From the NCBI GenBank assembly GCA_005791165.1, contig SXXW01000025.1:1-64000 (forward strand): 64,000 nt of DNA, read 5' to 3'. Source of the DNA: Cytophagaceae bacterium. Its GTDB lineage: Bacteria > Bacteroidota > Bacteroidia > Cytophagales > Spirosomataceae. A program made the position numbers and the translations under genes. Shown here piece by piece: positions 16,498-26,322 of this stretch (position 1 is the first letter of the stretch; each line of letters starts with the position of its first letter). A model generated the notes under the pieces. The model saw nothing but the letters and a program-made list of their open reading frames with translations. It ran no database searches and was not told the origin of the DNA.

Positions 16498-18357
16498 TTT
16501 TTCTGAGAGTTCTAGCCATCTGGCTTCTTTTTCTTCCTGAGCGTTTTTAATTTCTTCAATTTGATTGGCCCATTGGCCTAATATTTGAAAGTCCTCATGG
16601 CCGGCATTCAATTGCTCGATCAATTCTTGTTTACTTTGTTCAAGATCTTGTATTTCTTTTTCTAATGTTTCAAATTCCTTTTGTTCCTTGAAGCTTAGTT
16701 TACTCACCTTGCTAGTTGAATTATCTGTAGAAGGTGCTTTCACGGGGCTTGGTTTGTTGGCCACCGCTGTATTTTCTGATTGGTTTTCTAATGAAATCCG
16801 ATAATCAGTATAATTTCCATTAAAGAATTTTACTTCCCCTTCCCCCTCCACTAGGATCAATTGGTCCACCAAATTATCCATGAAATAACGATCATGAGAA
16901 ACTAATAGTAGGCAGCCCTGGAACTCCGATAAAAAATCTTCTAAGAGTTGGAGTGTATCTAAATCAAGATCGTTCGTCGGCTCATCTAAGATTAAAAAGT
17001 TAGGGTTTTGGACCAATACCCGCATCAGCTGAAGGCGTTTTTTCTCTCCTCCCGAAAGCTTCTCAACAGGCGTATATTGTTGAGCGGTAGGGAATAAAAA
17101 TTTACTTAAAAATTGGCTCGGACTCAGCGATTCATTTTTACCATAAGGGATAACTTCGGCTATTTCCGTGATGGTATCGATGACCCTTTGTTCAGGCTTG
17201 AAATCAAAAGGAATTTGGGTATAATAACCAATCACCAATGTTTCACCTGGATCGATGGTTCCTGAATCTGGTTTTTCTAAACCGGTAAGGAGTTGGAGGA
17301 AGGTGGTTTTTCCTGCCCCATTTTTGCCAACGATTCCTATTCGGTCCTTTTTCTTAAAGGTATAAGTGAACTCATTGATAATTTTTTTATCTCCCCACGC
17401 TTTTTGAAGCCCGTTGATTTCAATGATTTTATTCCCTAATCGGGACATTTGAATGTTTAACTCCAATTTACTGTCATCCAGTTTCTTATGAGCCATTTCA
17501 TCGATTTCAGTAAATGCATCGATTCGGTATTGCGCTTTGGTGCCCCTAGCTTTCGGTTGCTTGCGCATCCATTCGAGTTCCTTGCGGTATAGGTTTTTTG
17601 CTTTGGATATGCTGCTCGCCTCAGACGCTTCTCTTTCGGCCTTCTTTTCTAAAAAATAGGCGTAATTTCCCTCGTAGGTATATAAAGCACCGAGCGCAAG
17701 CTCAAACATTTTATTGCATATTTTATCTAAAAAATAGCGGTCGTGAGAAACCACTAACACGGTCACATTGGGGCCTGAAAGAATTCCTTCTAGCCATTCA
17801 ATGGTTTCAATGTCCAAGTGGTTAGTAGGCTCATCCAAGATCATAATGTCTGGACTTTCAATCAATAATTTGGCCAGGGAAAGTCGTTTTTTTTGACCTC
17901 CAGAAAGCGTGGATACTTTTTGGTCTCCATCAGGAATGCCTAACCTCGTAATGATTTGCTTAGCCCTTGCCTCGTAATCCCAAGCATTATGCAATTCCAT
18001 TAAGGCAAAGGAGTCTTCTAACTCCTTTGGGTCGCCTGAAAGCATGGCCTTTTCGTATGCTTTGATGGCAACGGCGGATGGCAAGTCATCTGAAAAAAGA
18101 TAATTTAAGACTTCTTCTTTTTCAGAAAATACGGGATTTTGCGGTAGGTATCCGACACGAATTCCTTTGCGGATGGATATTTTTCCATCGTCAGGCGTTT
18201 GCATACCCATTAATGTTTCCATCAATGTAGTTTTACCGGTCCCGTTTTTGCCAATTAAGGCAACTTTTTCACCTTTTTGTAGGCCAAAGAACAGACTTTT
18301 GAAGATCCATCTTTCTCCGATGTTGCGTGAAACATTTTCCGCCGATAAGTAATTCAT
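16495..18357 (-). CDS. ABC-F family ATPase
   Basis: The 620-residue protein has two ABC ATPase domains and no membrane segments. Domain 1 carries GKNGTGKTT, LSGGQKKRLSLA and IMILDEPTNHLD; domain 2 carries GKNGAGKTT, LSGGEKKRLQLM and FLILDEPTNDLD. A linker of about 80 residues joins them, and the C-terminal 100 residues form a charged coiled coil (KEQKEFETLEKEIQDLEQ). This layout is Uup-like. ABC-F proteins bind the ribosome and act on stalled translation, and Uup-like members also affect DNA transactions. It is the last gene of a leftward glyA-tatC-ABC-F run, 23 bases after tatC. There is no sign that it is an antibiotic-resistance type. Confidence 0.92.
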   Translation of the reverse strand: MNYLSAENVSRNIGERWIFKSLFFGLQKGEKVALIGKNGTGKTTLMETLMGMQTPDDGKISIRKGIRVGYLPQNPVFSEKEEVLNYLFSDDLPSAVAIKAYEKAMLSGDPKELEDSFALMELHNAWDYEARAKQIITRLGIPDGDQKVSTLSGGQKKRLSLAKLLIESPDIMILDEPTNHLDIETIEWLEGILSGPNVTVLVVSHDRYFLDKICNKMFELALGALYTYEGNYAYFLEKKAEREASEASSISKAKNLYRKELEWMRKQPKARGTKAQYRIDAFTEIDEMAHKKLDDSKLELNIQMSRLGNKIIEINGLQKAWGDKKIINEFTYTFKKKDRIGIVGKNGAGKTTFLQLLTGLEKPDSGTIDPGETLVIGYYTQIPFDFKPEQRVIDTITEIAEVIPYGKNESLSPSQFLSKFLFPTAQQYTPVEKLSGGEKKRLQLMRVLVQNPNFLILDEPTNDLDLDTLQLLEDFLSEFQGCLLLVSHDRYFMDNLVDQLILVEGEGEVKFFNGNYTDYRISLENQSENTAVANKPSPVKAPSTDNSTSKVSKLSFKEQKEFETLEKEIQDLEQSKQELIEQLNAGHEDFQILGQWANQIEEIKNAQEEKEARWLELSEK

Positions 18358-18380
18358 ACGATTGTGTTAGTTGAATTCAA

Positions 18381-19253
18381 TTAAGAATTCGATTCAAGGG
18401 CTTCTTCCCTCATTTTTTTTCTTAGGACTCTTCCGGATACCCAGATACTGATTTCATACAATCCTAAGAGTGGAAATGCCACAAGGAGTTGTGAAATCAC
18501 ATCGGGTGAAGGGGTGATGATTGCTGCGACAATTAAGATCACAATCATTGCATGCTTTCTGTATTCCCTCATGAAAGAAGGAGTTAGAATTCCTACTTGG
18601 GATAATACAAAAGCCACCATAGGAAGCTGGAATGTCAATCCGCACGCAAGCGTAAGCATGGATAATAAAGAGATATAATCATTAACGTCAAACTGATTTT
18701 GAATCGTTGCATCCAATTTAAAATTGGCTAGAAAGTTGATCGCCATAGGAGCCACCACATAATAACCAAAGGAAACCCCCATGAAAAATAAGGTGGATAC
18801 CCAGAAAACAGCTCCTTTCGCTGCTTTTAATTCTTTGTTTTTTAAGCCTGGCTTGATGAATCTCCAAAGCTCAAAAAATGCATAAGGAAAGGAAAATAGT
18901 AATCCTACTATGATCGATTGTGTTAAAGCCATCATAAACTGACCTGAAACCTCTCTACTTTGTAAGATGAAGTCCGCTTTTTGCATGCATAAACTACTCC
19001 AACCGGTGATGTCGGCTAAATGACAAAGGACCAAATTGGTCGCAAAGTCGACCTTAGTTGGCCCCATGATAATGGTACCAAAAATCTCATTTCTAAAAAT
19101 CCATGCGGCAATGGTAAAGACCAAGATCGCAGCGATAGATCGCATAATATGCCAACGTAACTCCTCTAAATGGTCTAGAAACGACATTTCAGTCCCATCT
19201 TTCTCTTCTACGTCGTCATCAAAATCATTTTCCCAGTCTTGGTCTGTGGCCAT
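18381..19253 (-). CDS. tatC: Sec-independent protein translocase TatC
   Basis: The 290-residue protein has an acidic cytoplasmic N-terminus, the TatC motif MSFLDHLEELRWHIMRS and six membrane segments, with the conserved region FELWRFIKPGL before the third. TatC recognises twin-arginine signal peptides and forms the Tat translocase with TatA. No tatA gene is visible in the window, so it must be elsewhere. An insertion between the first two membrane segments (about residues 60-115, containing two cysteines) makes a longer periplasmic loop than in E. coli TatC. The gene starts 8 bases after glyA ends, so the two are probably cotranscribed. Confidence 0.95.
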   Translation of the reverse strand: MATDQDWENDFDDDVEEKDGTEMSFLDHLEELRWHIMRSIAAILVFTIAAWIFRNEIFGTIIMGPTKVDFATNLVLCHLADITGWSSLCMQKADFILQSREVSGQFMMALTQSIIVGLLFSFPYAFFELWRFIKPGLKNKELKAAKGAVFWVSTLFFMGVSFGYYVVAPMAINFLANFKLDATIQNQFDVNDYISLLSMLTLACGLTFQLPMVAFVLSQVGILTPSFMREYRKHAMIVILIVAAIITPSPDVISQLLVAFPLLGLYEISIWVSGRVLRKKMREEALESNS

Positions 19254-19261
19254 ATGCTATC

Positions 19262-20554
19262 TTATAAATAAAGTGGGAATTGTCTAACCCACTCGTTAAC
19301 TTCTCCTTTAATCTGCTTTAAAACAGATTCATTATCATGGTTCATGAGGGCTTTGTCGACCATGTCAACAATCTGGCTCATGTCATTTTCTTTTAATCCA
19401 CGTGTGGTCATTGCCGCTGTACCTACTCGCATTCCTGAAGTCACAAATGGCGATTTATCATCAAATGGAACCATGTTTTTATTGATGGTAATGTCCGCTT
19501 GAATTAATGTGTTCTCAGCTAACTTACCACTTAACCCTTTGGGCCTTAAGTCAATCAGCATTAAATGATTGTCTGTTCCGCCTGAAATAATATCATATCC
19601 TTTGCTTAAAAAAGCTTTTGCCATCGCTTGCGCATTCGATTTAACTTGTTGGGCATATTGTCCAAATTCAGGCGTCAAAGCCTCTCCAAATGCGATCGCT
19701 TTTGCGGCAATAACGTGCTCTAAAGGTCCTCCTTGTGTTCCAGGAAATACAGCTCCATCGAGACAAGCCGACATCATTTTTAATTCACCCTTCATCGTTT
19801 TGAATCCAAATGGATTCTCAAAATCATTGCCCATCATGATCAAACCACCACGAGGACCTCGCAATGTTTTATGTGTGGTGGTCGTTACGATATGGCAATG
19901 TTGCATCGGGTCGTTCAATAAACCTTTCGCGATTAAAGCGGATGGATGTGAAATATCAGCTAATAATATGGCACCTATTTTGTCTGCAATCGCTCTTAAA
20001 CGGGCATAATCCCAATCACGTGAATAGGCAGAAGCCCCACAAATTAATAACCTAGGATTTTCTTTCAAGGCAGTGGCCTCTACTTTATCCCAATCAATTA
20101 AACCTGTTTCTTTTTCAACGCCATAAAAAAAGGCTTGAAAATATTTACCTGAGAAGTTGACCGGCGACCCATGTGAAAGGTGTCCCCCATGTGCCAAATC
20201 AAATCCTAAAATTTTATCTCCTGGATTTAAAAACGATAAAAAAACCGCTGCATTCGCTTGCGCGCCCGAGTGAGGTTGCACGTTAGCCCATGCGGCACCA
20301 AATAATTTTTTGGCACGTTCGATGGCAATGGTTTCCACGACATCGACTACCTCACAACCCCCGTAATACCTTTTTCCAGGTAAGCCTTCCGCATACTTAT
20401 TGGTCAAAACACTTCCTTGAGCCTCCATCACCTGAGGGGAAGTAAAGTTTTCAGAAGCAATTAATTCGATGCCGAATTCTTGTCGATGTGCTTCTTCCTT
20501 AATTAATGAAAAAATTTCAACGTCTCGCTGGGTTGGAAATGTGCTAGCAGCCAT
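19262..20554 (-). CDS. glyA: Serine hydroxymethyltransferase
   Basis: The 430-residue protein is a fold-type I PLP enzyme. Landmarks are [35 protein letters not shown], the Schiff-base lysine in [14 protein letters not shown] (near residue 229) and the C-terminal [12 protein letters not shown]. It converts serine and tetrahydrofolate to glycine and 5,10-methylene-tetrahydrofolate, the main source of one-carbon units, in the cytoplasm. It is the first gene of the leftward run glyA-tatC-ABC-F. The upstream 173-base gap to dsbD holds no clear promoter for this direction, only AT-rich sequence. Confidence 0.98.
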   Translation of the reverse strand: MAASTFPTQRDVEIFSLIKEEAHRQEFGIELIASENFTSPQVMEAQGSVLTNKYAEGLPGKRYYGGCEVVDVVETIAIERAKKLFGAAWANVQPHSGAQANAAVFLSFLNPGDKILGFDLAHGGHLSHGSPVNFSGKYFQAFFYGVEKETGLIDWDKVEATALKENPRLLICGASAYSRDWDYARLRAIADKIGAILLADISHPSALIAKGLLNDPMQHCHIVTTTTHKTLRGPRGGLIMMGNDFENPFGFKTMKGELKMMSACLDGAVFPGTQGGPLEHVIAAKAIAFGEALTPEFGQYAQQVKSNAQAMAKAFLSKGYDIISGGTDNHLMLIDLRPKGLSGKLAENTLIQADITINKNMVPFDDKSPFVTSGMRVGTAAMTTRGLKENDMSQIVDMVDKALMNHDNESVLKQIKGEVNEWVRQFPLYL

Positions 20555-20675
20555 GTAATAAATGTGGATTGAATTTCGTTTTAAAGAGTTTAAAATTACG
20601 AATTTTTAACGGAATAGAAAAACGATCATTCCCCATTTTTGAATAAATATCCCATGAGGTTCCGCTATTTTTTGT

Positions 20676-20683
20676 TAATTTTG
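20676..20683 (+). promoter_or_regulatory. -7 element upstream of dsbD
   Basis: TAATTTTG fits TAnnTTTG and would start transcription near 20690, about 38 bases before the dsbD ATG. No TTG is found at a proper -33 distance. The rest of the glyA-dsbD gap shows no RNA structure or open frame of note. Confidence 0.35.
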
Positions 20684-20727
20684 AATCTTGAAAAAATGAG
20701 GAAGAGGCGATTTAAAAATTATAGAGA

Positions 20728-22701
20728 ATGAAACTGAAATTAATCATTTTGCTTTTCTTGGGTTTTGTGGGTTTTACTGGCATGGCCCAAAAAATCACTC
20801 CGGCTAAATGGTCATGGACTTTAGAGCCGGCAAACCCTAAGGTGGGTCAGACGGCTGAAATTATATTTAAAGTTAAAATCGATAAGGGCTGGTACTTGTA
20901 TTCATCTGATTTCGATAAGGATTTAGGGCCTGTGGTCACGACCATCAAGATTAAAGAAAACCTTGGTGTATCTATTGACGGGCCTCTGCGTGCCATAAAT
21001 CCACATTCAAAATTTGATAAAGAGATTTGGAATGGCACTTATACTTATTTCACGGAGGAAGCGGAATTTCGCCAAACCGTAAAAATCACCTCAGATTCTT
21101 GGAAGATTGACGGATCTTACGATGCACAAACTTGTTCAAATGAGAGCGGTTTATGTGTGCCAATTAAGGGTCCATTTCTGATAAGCTCTGACCTTAGCGC
21201 ATCTTCTACTCAAGAGGATTCAAAAAAAAAAGCCTCTAATTCAGCCGCAAAATTAACAACACCTGAGGACGATCAGTCATTATGGCAATTTTTTTGGGTG
21301 GCGATGGGCGCTGGTTTGCTAGCCTTACTGACGCCTTGTGTTTATCCCCTAATTCCCATGACGGTTAGTTTTTTTACGAAACAACAAGGTGGCAAAAAAC
21401 TGGCTTTTCTCTATGGTTTCTTTATTGTTCTTATCTATGTCTTCTTTGGTACTATTTTAGCATTTTTTGCTGGGGCTAGTTTTGCTAATTTTTTGAGTAC
21501 ACATTGGATTCCTAACCTTTTGTTTTTTGCTATTTTTATCTTTTTCGGTATTTCCTTTTTGGGCGCATTTGAAATTGTGTTGCCCTCTAGTTTGGTTAAT
21601 AATGTAGATGCGAAATCTGACAAGGGTGGATTGTTAGGGGTATTCTTCATGGCATTTACGCTGGTTTTAGTTTCATTTTCTTGTACAGGGCCTTTGGCTG
21701 GTTCCATATTAATTGCCTCATCTCAGGGTGTATTTCTGAAGCCTATTATTGGCATGTTAGGATTTTCATTAGCCTTCGCCATTCCATTTACTATATTTGC
21801 CATTTTCCCAGGATTCATGCAAAAAATGCCTAAATCGGGCAATTGGATGAATGAAGTTAAAGTGGTTTTAGGCTTTTTAGAAATTGCCTTAGCCTTCAAG
21901 TTTTTAAGCGTGGCAGACCAGGTGTATCATTGGCATTTATTGGATCGTGAAATATTTTTAGCCATTTGGATTGCCATCTTTACCGCTTTAACCTTGTATT
22001 TGTTTGGTAAAATTTCCTTGCCTCATGATGGACCTAGCGGGAAATTATCTGTGCCCCGTGCGCTTTTTGCCACGGCTTTTCTTGCCTTTGTTATTTATTT
22101 AACCCCAGGGATGTTTGGTGCTCCCTTAAAGGGTTTATCTGGTTGGTTGCCTCCCATGTCAAGTCAAGATTTTAAGGGTTCCACAGCATTAAATGACGAA
22201 AATAGTAATTCGTCGCGCTCCTCTTCTGCTGTGAAATACAGCGAATTTTTAAAGTTGCCTTTAGGACTTACTGGCTTTTTTGATTTTGAGGAGGCTAAGG
22301 CTTATGCCCAACAAGTAGGCAAGCCATTATTTATTGATTTCACTGGACATGGTTGTGTGAACTGCAGGAAAATGGAGGAATATGTGTGGTCTGATCCAAC
22401 GGTTTTGTCCATTCTTAAAAACGACTATGTTGTCGTCGCTTTATATTGTGACGATAAAACGGAGCTCCCTGAAAATAAGTGGTATATCTCTAAAGTCGAT
22501 GGCCAAGAAAAAATGACCTTAGGAGATCAAAATTTAGATTTTCAAATAACTCGATTCAATTCAAATGCCCAACCTCATTATGTGCTGTTGGATCCTAGAA
22601 AGGACGCTGCACCTATGGTTCCACCAGTCGCTTTTGATGCGGATATTAATCATTTTATTTCGTTTCTTAAAAAAGGAATTAACGCCTATAAATCAAAGTA
22701 A
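20728..22701 (+). CDS. dsbD: Thiol:disulfide interchange protein DsbD
   Basis: The 657-residue protein has the full three-part DsbD plan. After a signal peptide (about 1-20) comes a periplasmic alpha domain with Cys136 and Cys143 (TCSNESGLCV). A membrane core with about eight segments carries Cys204 in LTPCVYPLIP and Cys319 in SFSCTGPL. The C-terminal thioredoxin domain has the CVNC active site (Cys543, Cys546). DsbD carries electrons from cytoplasmic thioredoxin to the periplasm, where they keep apocytochrome c cysteines and other substrates reduced. It therefore fits functionally with the ccm operon at 35349-39897. A small membrane protein gene follows two bases after the stop, suggesting a two-gene operon. 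Confidence 0.93.
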   Translation: MKLKLIILLFLGFVGFTGMAQKITPAKWSWTLEPANPKVGQTAEIIFKVKIDKGWYLYSSDFDKDLGPVVTTIKIKENLGVSIDGPLRAINPHSKFDKEIWNGTYTYFTEEAEFRQTVKITSDSWKIDGSYDAQTCSNESGLCVPIKGPFLISSDLSASSTQEDSKKKASNSAAKLTTPEDDQSLWQFFWVAMGAGLLALLTPCVYPLIPMTVSFFTKQQGGKKLAFLYGFFIVLIYVFFGTILAFFAGASFANFLSTHWIPNLLFFAIFIFFGISFLGAFEIVLPSSLVNNVDAKSDKGGLLGVFFMAFTLVLVSFSCTGPLAGSILIASSQGVFLKPIIGMLGFSLAFAIPFTIFAIFPGFMQKMPKSGNWMNEVKVVLGFLEIALAFKFLSVADQVYHWHLLDREIFLAIWIAIFTALTLYLFGKISLPHDGPSGKLSVPRALFATAFLAFVIYLTPGMFGAPLKGLSGWLPPMSSQDFKGSTALNDENSNSSRSSSAVKYSEFLKLPLGLTGFFDFEEAKAYAQQVGKPLFIDFTGHGCVNCRKMEEYVWSDPTVLSILKNDYVVVALYCDDKTELPENKWYISKVDGQEKMTLGDQNLDFQITRFNSNAQPHYVLLDPRKDAAPMVPPVAFDADINHFISFLKKGINAYKSK

Positions 22702-22703
22702 AT

Positions 22704-23150
22704 ATGTCTTGGGGAGCCTATTCGGGAGTGATGATTGCCACAGGTTTAAAATTTATTGCCGGGCCGATTACCGGATTTGGGCTGGGATTAACCTGGTATG
22801 AAACCGTTATTTTTACTTGGTTGGGTGCGATGCTGACGATCTCACTCACCTTAAGCATGGGTAAATTAGTCATCGGTTTTATCGATCGATTCAGAAAGAA
22901 GAAAGCTATTTTATTTTCAAAGCGAGTGCGTTATGCCGTTCAGATCTGGCAAAAATTCGGCATTAAAGGGATTGCAGCCCTTACTCCACTTATTTTTACG
23001 CCGATTGGCGGAAGTCTATTAGCTTTATCTTTTAAGGTTTCTTTGCCTCGAGTACTCTTTTTTATGGCTATATCATCCCTATTGTGGGCCTTGCTCTACA
23101 CGGGGGCGATTTACCAACTCACTTTTATTCGCGAGTGGTTTGGGCAATAA
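22704..23150 (+). CDS. Small multidrug-export-like (COG2426-type) integral membrane protein
   Basis: The 148-residue protein is nearly all membrane: about four hydrophobic segments with a basic cytoplasmic loop (DRFRKKKAILFSKRVR) in the middle and GIAALTPLIFTPIGGSLLAL after it. The glycine/proline-containing hairpin and size resemble the so-called small multidrug export family, a name without firm experimental support, or distant DedA/SNARE-associated proteins. It starts two bases after dsbD, so it is likely cotranscribed with it. A link to thiol or metal traffic in the envelope is only inferred from position. An intrinsic terminator follows at once. Confidence 0.7.
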   Translation: MSWGAYSGVMIATGLKFIAGPITGFGLGLTWYETVIFTWLGAMLTISLTLSMGKLVIGFIDRFRKKKAILFSKRVRYAVQIWQKFGIKGIAALTPLIFTPIGGSLLALSFKVSLPRVLFFMAISSLLWALLYTGAIYQLTFIREWFGQ

Positions 23151-23151
23151 A

Positions 23152-23173
23152 AAAAGCCGGATAAACCGGCTTT
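23152..23173. terminator. Intrinsic terminator after the dsbD operon
   Basis: AAAGCCGG and CCGGCTTT form a stem of about eight pairs around the loop ATAAA. A-tracts precede and short T/A sequence follows, so it can serve both the dsbD operon and the convergent lipoprotein gene at 23194. Confidence 0.8.
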
Positions 23174-23193
23174 AAAATATGGGAAAGGAAAGA

Positions 23194-23442
23194 TTAATTT
23201 CCTTGATTGATACTTTTTCCACTAAACATTTTCTCGCGAAGTGCATTAGCTTTTAACTCCAATTCAGGCTTAGCATCATATTTATTTTTTAACTGAACTG
23301 CTGCACTATCTGGATGAACTCCGTAAACATAAGCCTCGCCTTCATTTAAATCTTTCTGCTTGATGGTATTGTTTTTTTGATAGTCACAAGCTGTTGCCAT
23401 AAAGGCTAATGCTATAATCGGGAGTAATTTTTCTAATTTCAT
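23194..23442 (-). CDS. Small lipoprotein of unknown function
   Basis: The 82-residue product has a lipoprotein signal with lipobox MATAC (Cys19) and a charged, hydrophilic mature part of about 63 residues with no recognisable domain (NNTIKQKDLNEGEAYVYGVH). Such short acidic/basic lipoproteins are common in Bacteroidota. It is probably expressed on its own: a -7-like TATTTTTG (complement of 23469-23476) lies about 27 bases before the ATG. It is followed by a shared hairpin terminator. I do not recognise the family. Confidence 0.75.
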   Translation of the reverse strand: MKLEKLLPIIALAFMATACDYQKNNTIKQKDLNEGEAYVYGVHPDSAAVQLKNKYDAKPELELKANALREKMFSGKSINQGN

Positions 23443-23518
23443 TCTCTTGTTAGGACAAATTGTTGGTACAAAAATAAGGCCAAATTTTGTATTAAAAAAG
23501 TCTATATGCTTCTAAGCC

Positions 23519-25249
23519 TTAGCTTTCCTCTAAATTTTTGATTTTCTCTGATAAAAATGACATTAATTCAGCGATATACTCCTCACTAAAATTAAATTCA
23601 ATTCCCGCTTTTGCATAAATTGCTTTGATGGGTTCGGTGTAACCTACTGATAGTGCCTCCACATAATTAGCTAGTGCAAGTTTTGGGTTTTGGCAATAGT
23701 TTCTCCAAACAGCCAAGGCTCCTAATTGGGCTATCGCATATTCGATGTAATAAAACGGCACTTCGTATAAGTGCAATTGCTTTTGCCAAACATGGGATTT
23801 TATTTCTTCTAAGCCGGTCCAATCAGTCATCTGATCCGCAAATCTGGCCAATATTTCATTCCATTTTTCTTCTCTTTGGATTAAGGTATGATCAGGATTT
23901 TCATAGATCCAATGTTGATATGCATCGATCGTCGCCACCCACGGCAAGGTTTCTAGAATATCTTCTAAGTGCTTTATTTTGGCTCTTTTGGCATCTTCCG
24001 GATTTTCAAAATAAATATCCCATTCATCCATAGTGATTAATTCCATGCTCATGGAGGCAAGTTCAGCGACCTCAGATGGAAAATTTCGGAATGCATTTAG
24101 GGAAAGTTCCTTCGTCAAAATGGAATGTACCGCATGTCCCCCCTCGTGCAATAAAGTAACCATGTCTCGTACTTGGCCTGCGGCATTCATGAAGATAAAT
24201 GGAAAACCAGTTTCTTCTAATGGGTAATTATATCCCCCGGGGTTTTTGCCTTTTCTTGAGTCTAAATCAAAGCGATCTAGTTTCACCATTTCCCTAAGGC
24301 AATCTCCTAAAAATGGGTCCAATTTATCAAAAACGCGAATCGTTTTTTCCAATAACTCTTCTCCCGTTTTAAAGGGTTTTAGAGGTTTGCGACCCAAGGG
24401 ATCGACTGATTTATCCCAGGGCCTAAGCGAATCTAAACCCAAGGCTTTTTTCCTTTTGGAGGCTAATTCATTTAATATGGGTTTGATTGTTTTTTCAACG
24501 GCCTCATGAAATTCAAAGCAATCGGCCGGTGTGTAGTCAAATCTGCCAAGGCTCGCAAAAGAAAAATCTCTAAAGTTTTCAAATCCAGCTTGTAGCGCTA
24601 CCTTATTTCTCTTGCCAATTAGTTCACTGTAAAGCGAATTTAATTCATCTTTGATACTGAGTCTTTGGGCAGCAACTTTCCGATAAACGGATTCTCTTAT
24701 ATCTCGATCGGTCGACTCTAAATAGGCGCTGGCTTGTTGGAGCGTCTTTTCCACCCCGTCGATTTCCACCATTAGTGCACCGGTTAAAGCACCATATTGG
24801 GATTCTAAATTTTGCAATTCGGTGAACAGCGGTATGTTTTCTTCCCTAAAAATTTCAATGGATTTTTTGATGCTTCTCAACATAATCGAAAAGCCCTTGG
24901 TATCTACTTGGTCTGACAATCCGGAATCAATCACTTTTTTATTCCAAGCATCATCAAACATAGAAGCATTGGGCATAATTTCATTGACAAATTGCTGATA
25001 GCTTTTTTGTAAATTTTCGTTTTGATTATCGCAAGACATTTTGATATATCGCCAAGCAAAATTTTCAGATAGATAGCTTTCAAGCTCAGAGCGGTTCTTG
25101 CAAAAGTCCTCGAGAGAATGTAAATCAATAATTTCTTGTGCACTTACCTTTTCAAAATAGGGCAAAACACTTTCCCATGTGCTTAAAGAAAAGTCTTGAG
25201 GCAGTAAAGTTCGATGGATTATTTGCGGGGTGACCGTACGGTTTATCAT
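23519..25249 (-). CDS. M3 family oligoendopeptidase (PepF-like)
   Basis: The 576-residue protein is a thimet-oligopeptidase-type metallopeptidase. The zinc motif HEGGH (TLLHEGGHAVHSI, near residue 366) is followed about 25 residues later by the third-ligand glutamate region (FPSEVAELASMSMEL). It is all-alpha and lacks a signal peptide, so it would cleave short peptides in the cytoplasm. Length and the KNPGGYNYPLEETGFPFIFMN region agree with PepF-like oligoendopeptidases. The ATG at 25249 lies 13 bases downstream of the reductase gene, so it probably belongs to the leftward run that starts at or before 27828. Confidence 0.93.
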   Translation of the reverse strand: MINRTVTPQIIHRTLLPQDFSLSTWESVLPYFEKVSAQEIIDLHSLEDFCKNRSELESYLSENFAWRYIKMSCDNQNENLQKSYQQFVNEIMPNASMFDDAWNKKVIDSGLSDQVDTKGFSIMLRSIKKSIEIFREENIPLFTELQNLESQYGALTGALMVEIDGVEKTLQQASAYLESTDRDIRESVYRKVAAQRLSIKDELNSLYSELIGKRNKVALQAGFENFRDFSFASLGRFDYTPADCFEFHEAVEKTIKPILNELASKRKKALGLDSLRPWDKSVDPLGRKPLKPFKTGEELLEKTIRVFDKLDPFLGDCLREMVKLDRFDLDSRKGKNPGGYNYPLEETGFPFIFMNAAGQVRDMVTLLHEGGHAVHSILTKELSLNAFRNFPSEVAELASMSMELITMDEWDIYFENPEDAKRAKIKHLEDILETLPWVATIDAYQHWIYENPDHTLIQREEKWNEILARFADQMTDWTGLEEIKSHVWQKQLHLYEVPFYYIEYAIAQLGALAVWRNYCQNPKLALANYVEALSVGYTEPIKAIYAKAGIEFNFSEEYIAELMSFLSEKIKNLEES

Positions 25250-25262
25250 GTATATTTTTGTT

Positions 25263-26321
25263 TTAATCTAAATTAATCACTACCCCTTCACTCATCGGAT
25301 GAGCCACACAGGTTAAGATATATCCTTTTTTAATTTCATTATCGGTAAGTCCATCTTCTTCATCCATGATCACTTGTCCGCTGGTACATAATCCCATACA
25401 GGCCGTACACATCCCTGCTTGGCATGAATAAGGAATGTCGATATCCGCTTCCAAGGCAGCCTCTAATATAGTTTCACTCGGCAAGACGGTTACAGTATGT
25501 GTTTTTCCTTCAAAAATCAAGGAAACTTCTTGGGATTTTAAGCTTCCATCTTCCTCTGCTTTTACTGTTTCCTCGCTCGCAGTAGATGAAAATAACTCTT
25601 TTAAAATATGCTTTTCCGGGACATCAAACATGGCCAAAGACTTTTCTACTTCGCTCATCATTCCAGCGGGTCCACATAAATAGTAAAAGGCTGTAGGGAT
25701 GTCGATACCAAACTCTTGTTTTAAATAAAAAACCACGGATGCTTGGTTGATGCGGCCCTTAAAACCAGGCCACGTGTGCGAGGGCTGGCTGATAACATGT
25801 ATCATTTTGAATCGGGAACTATGTTGGGATTCCAGCGATTCTAATGCTTTTTGGAAGATAATTTGTTGTTCATTTCTCGACCCATAAATTAAGTATATGT
25901 TAGCTTTAGGCTCGGAATGCAACACGGTTTTGATCATGGAGAACAAGGGAGTAATCCCAGATCCAGCGGCTATAAAAACATAGATTTTAGTTGAATCAGC
26001 CTGGGGTTCAATTAAGAAATTACCCATGGGCTCAATGACTTCTAGGCTATCTCCCACTTTCAAATGGTCACATAAATAGTTGGACACTAGTCCACCCTCA
26101 ATCCTTTTGACGGTAATGGCTGGTGAGGTATCCGTTTTTGGAGACGATGAAAGGGAATAACTTCTCCTGATTTTCTGCCCGTCAATTTCCGGAATAAGCG
26201 TGAAAAACTGACCCGATATATATGAGATGGTATTGTGTATAGGGTGCCAAAAATGGATGGTTTTGGTGTCATCCGTTTCTTCAGTAATCTCCTTGATCGT
26301 CAAATGTAATCTTTGATTCAT
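25263..26321 (-). CDS. FAD/NAD(P)-dependent 2Fe-2S ferredoxin reductase (PaaE/HmpA type)
   Basis: The 352-residue protein joins a ferredoxin-NADP-reductase-like module to a C-terminal plant-type 2Fe-2S domain. The FAD-binding motif is RRSYSLSS, and the nucleotide motifs are AAGSGITPLFSMI and YLCGPAGMM. The cluster ligands are in SCQAGMCTACMGLC plus the later LTCVAHP. It resembles PaaE, the reductase of phenylacetyl-CoA epoxidase, but no paaABCD genes are nearby, so its oxygenase or other partner is unknown. The ATG at 26321 sits one base after the stop of the GHL10 gene; a longer frame would overlap that gene and is not chosen. Confidence 0.88.
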   Translation of the reverse strand: MNQRLHLTIKEITEETDDTKTIHFWHPIHNTISYISGQFFTLIPEIDGQKIRRSYSLSSSPKTDTSPAITVKRIEGGLVSNYLCDHLKVGDSLEVIEPMGNFLIEPQADSTKIYVFIAAGSGITPLFSMIKTVLHSEPKANIYLIYGSRNEQQIIFQKALESLESQHSSRFKMIHVISQPSHTWPGFKGRINQASVVFYLKQEFGIDIPTAFYYLCGPAGMMSEVEKSLAMFDVPEKHILKELFSSTASEETVKAEEDGSLKSQEVSLIFEGKTHTVTVLPSETILEAALEADIDIPYSCQAGMCTACMGLCTSGQVIMDEEDGLTDNEIKKGYILTCVAHPMSEGVVINLD

Positions 26322-26322
26322 A

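Noticed and set aside
20696-20731. 11-codon frame overlapping the dsbD start (ATGA)
   Set aside because: Too short and without any repeated or regulatory codon pattern; likely chance.
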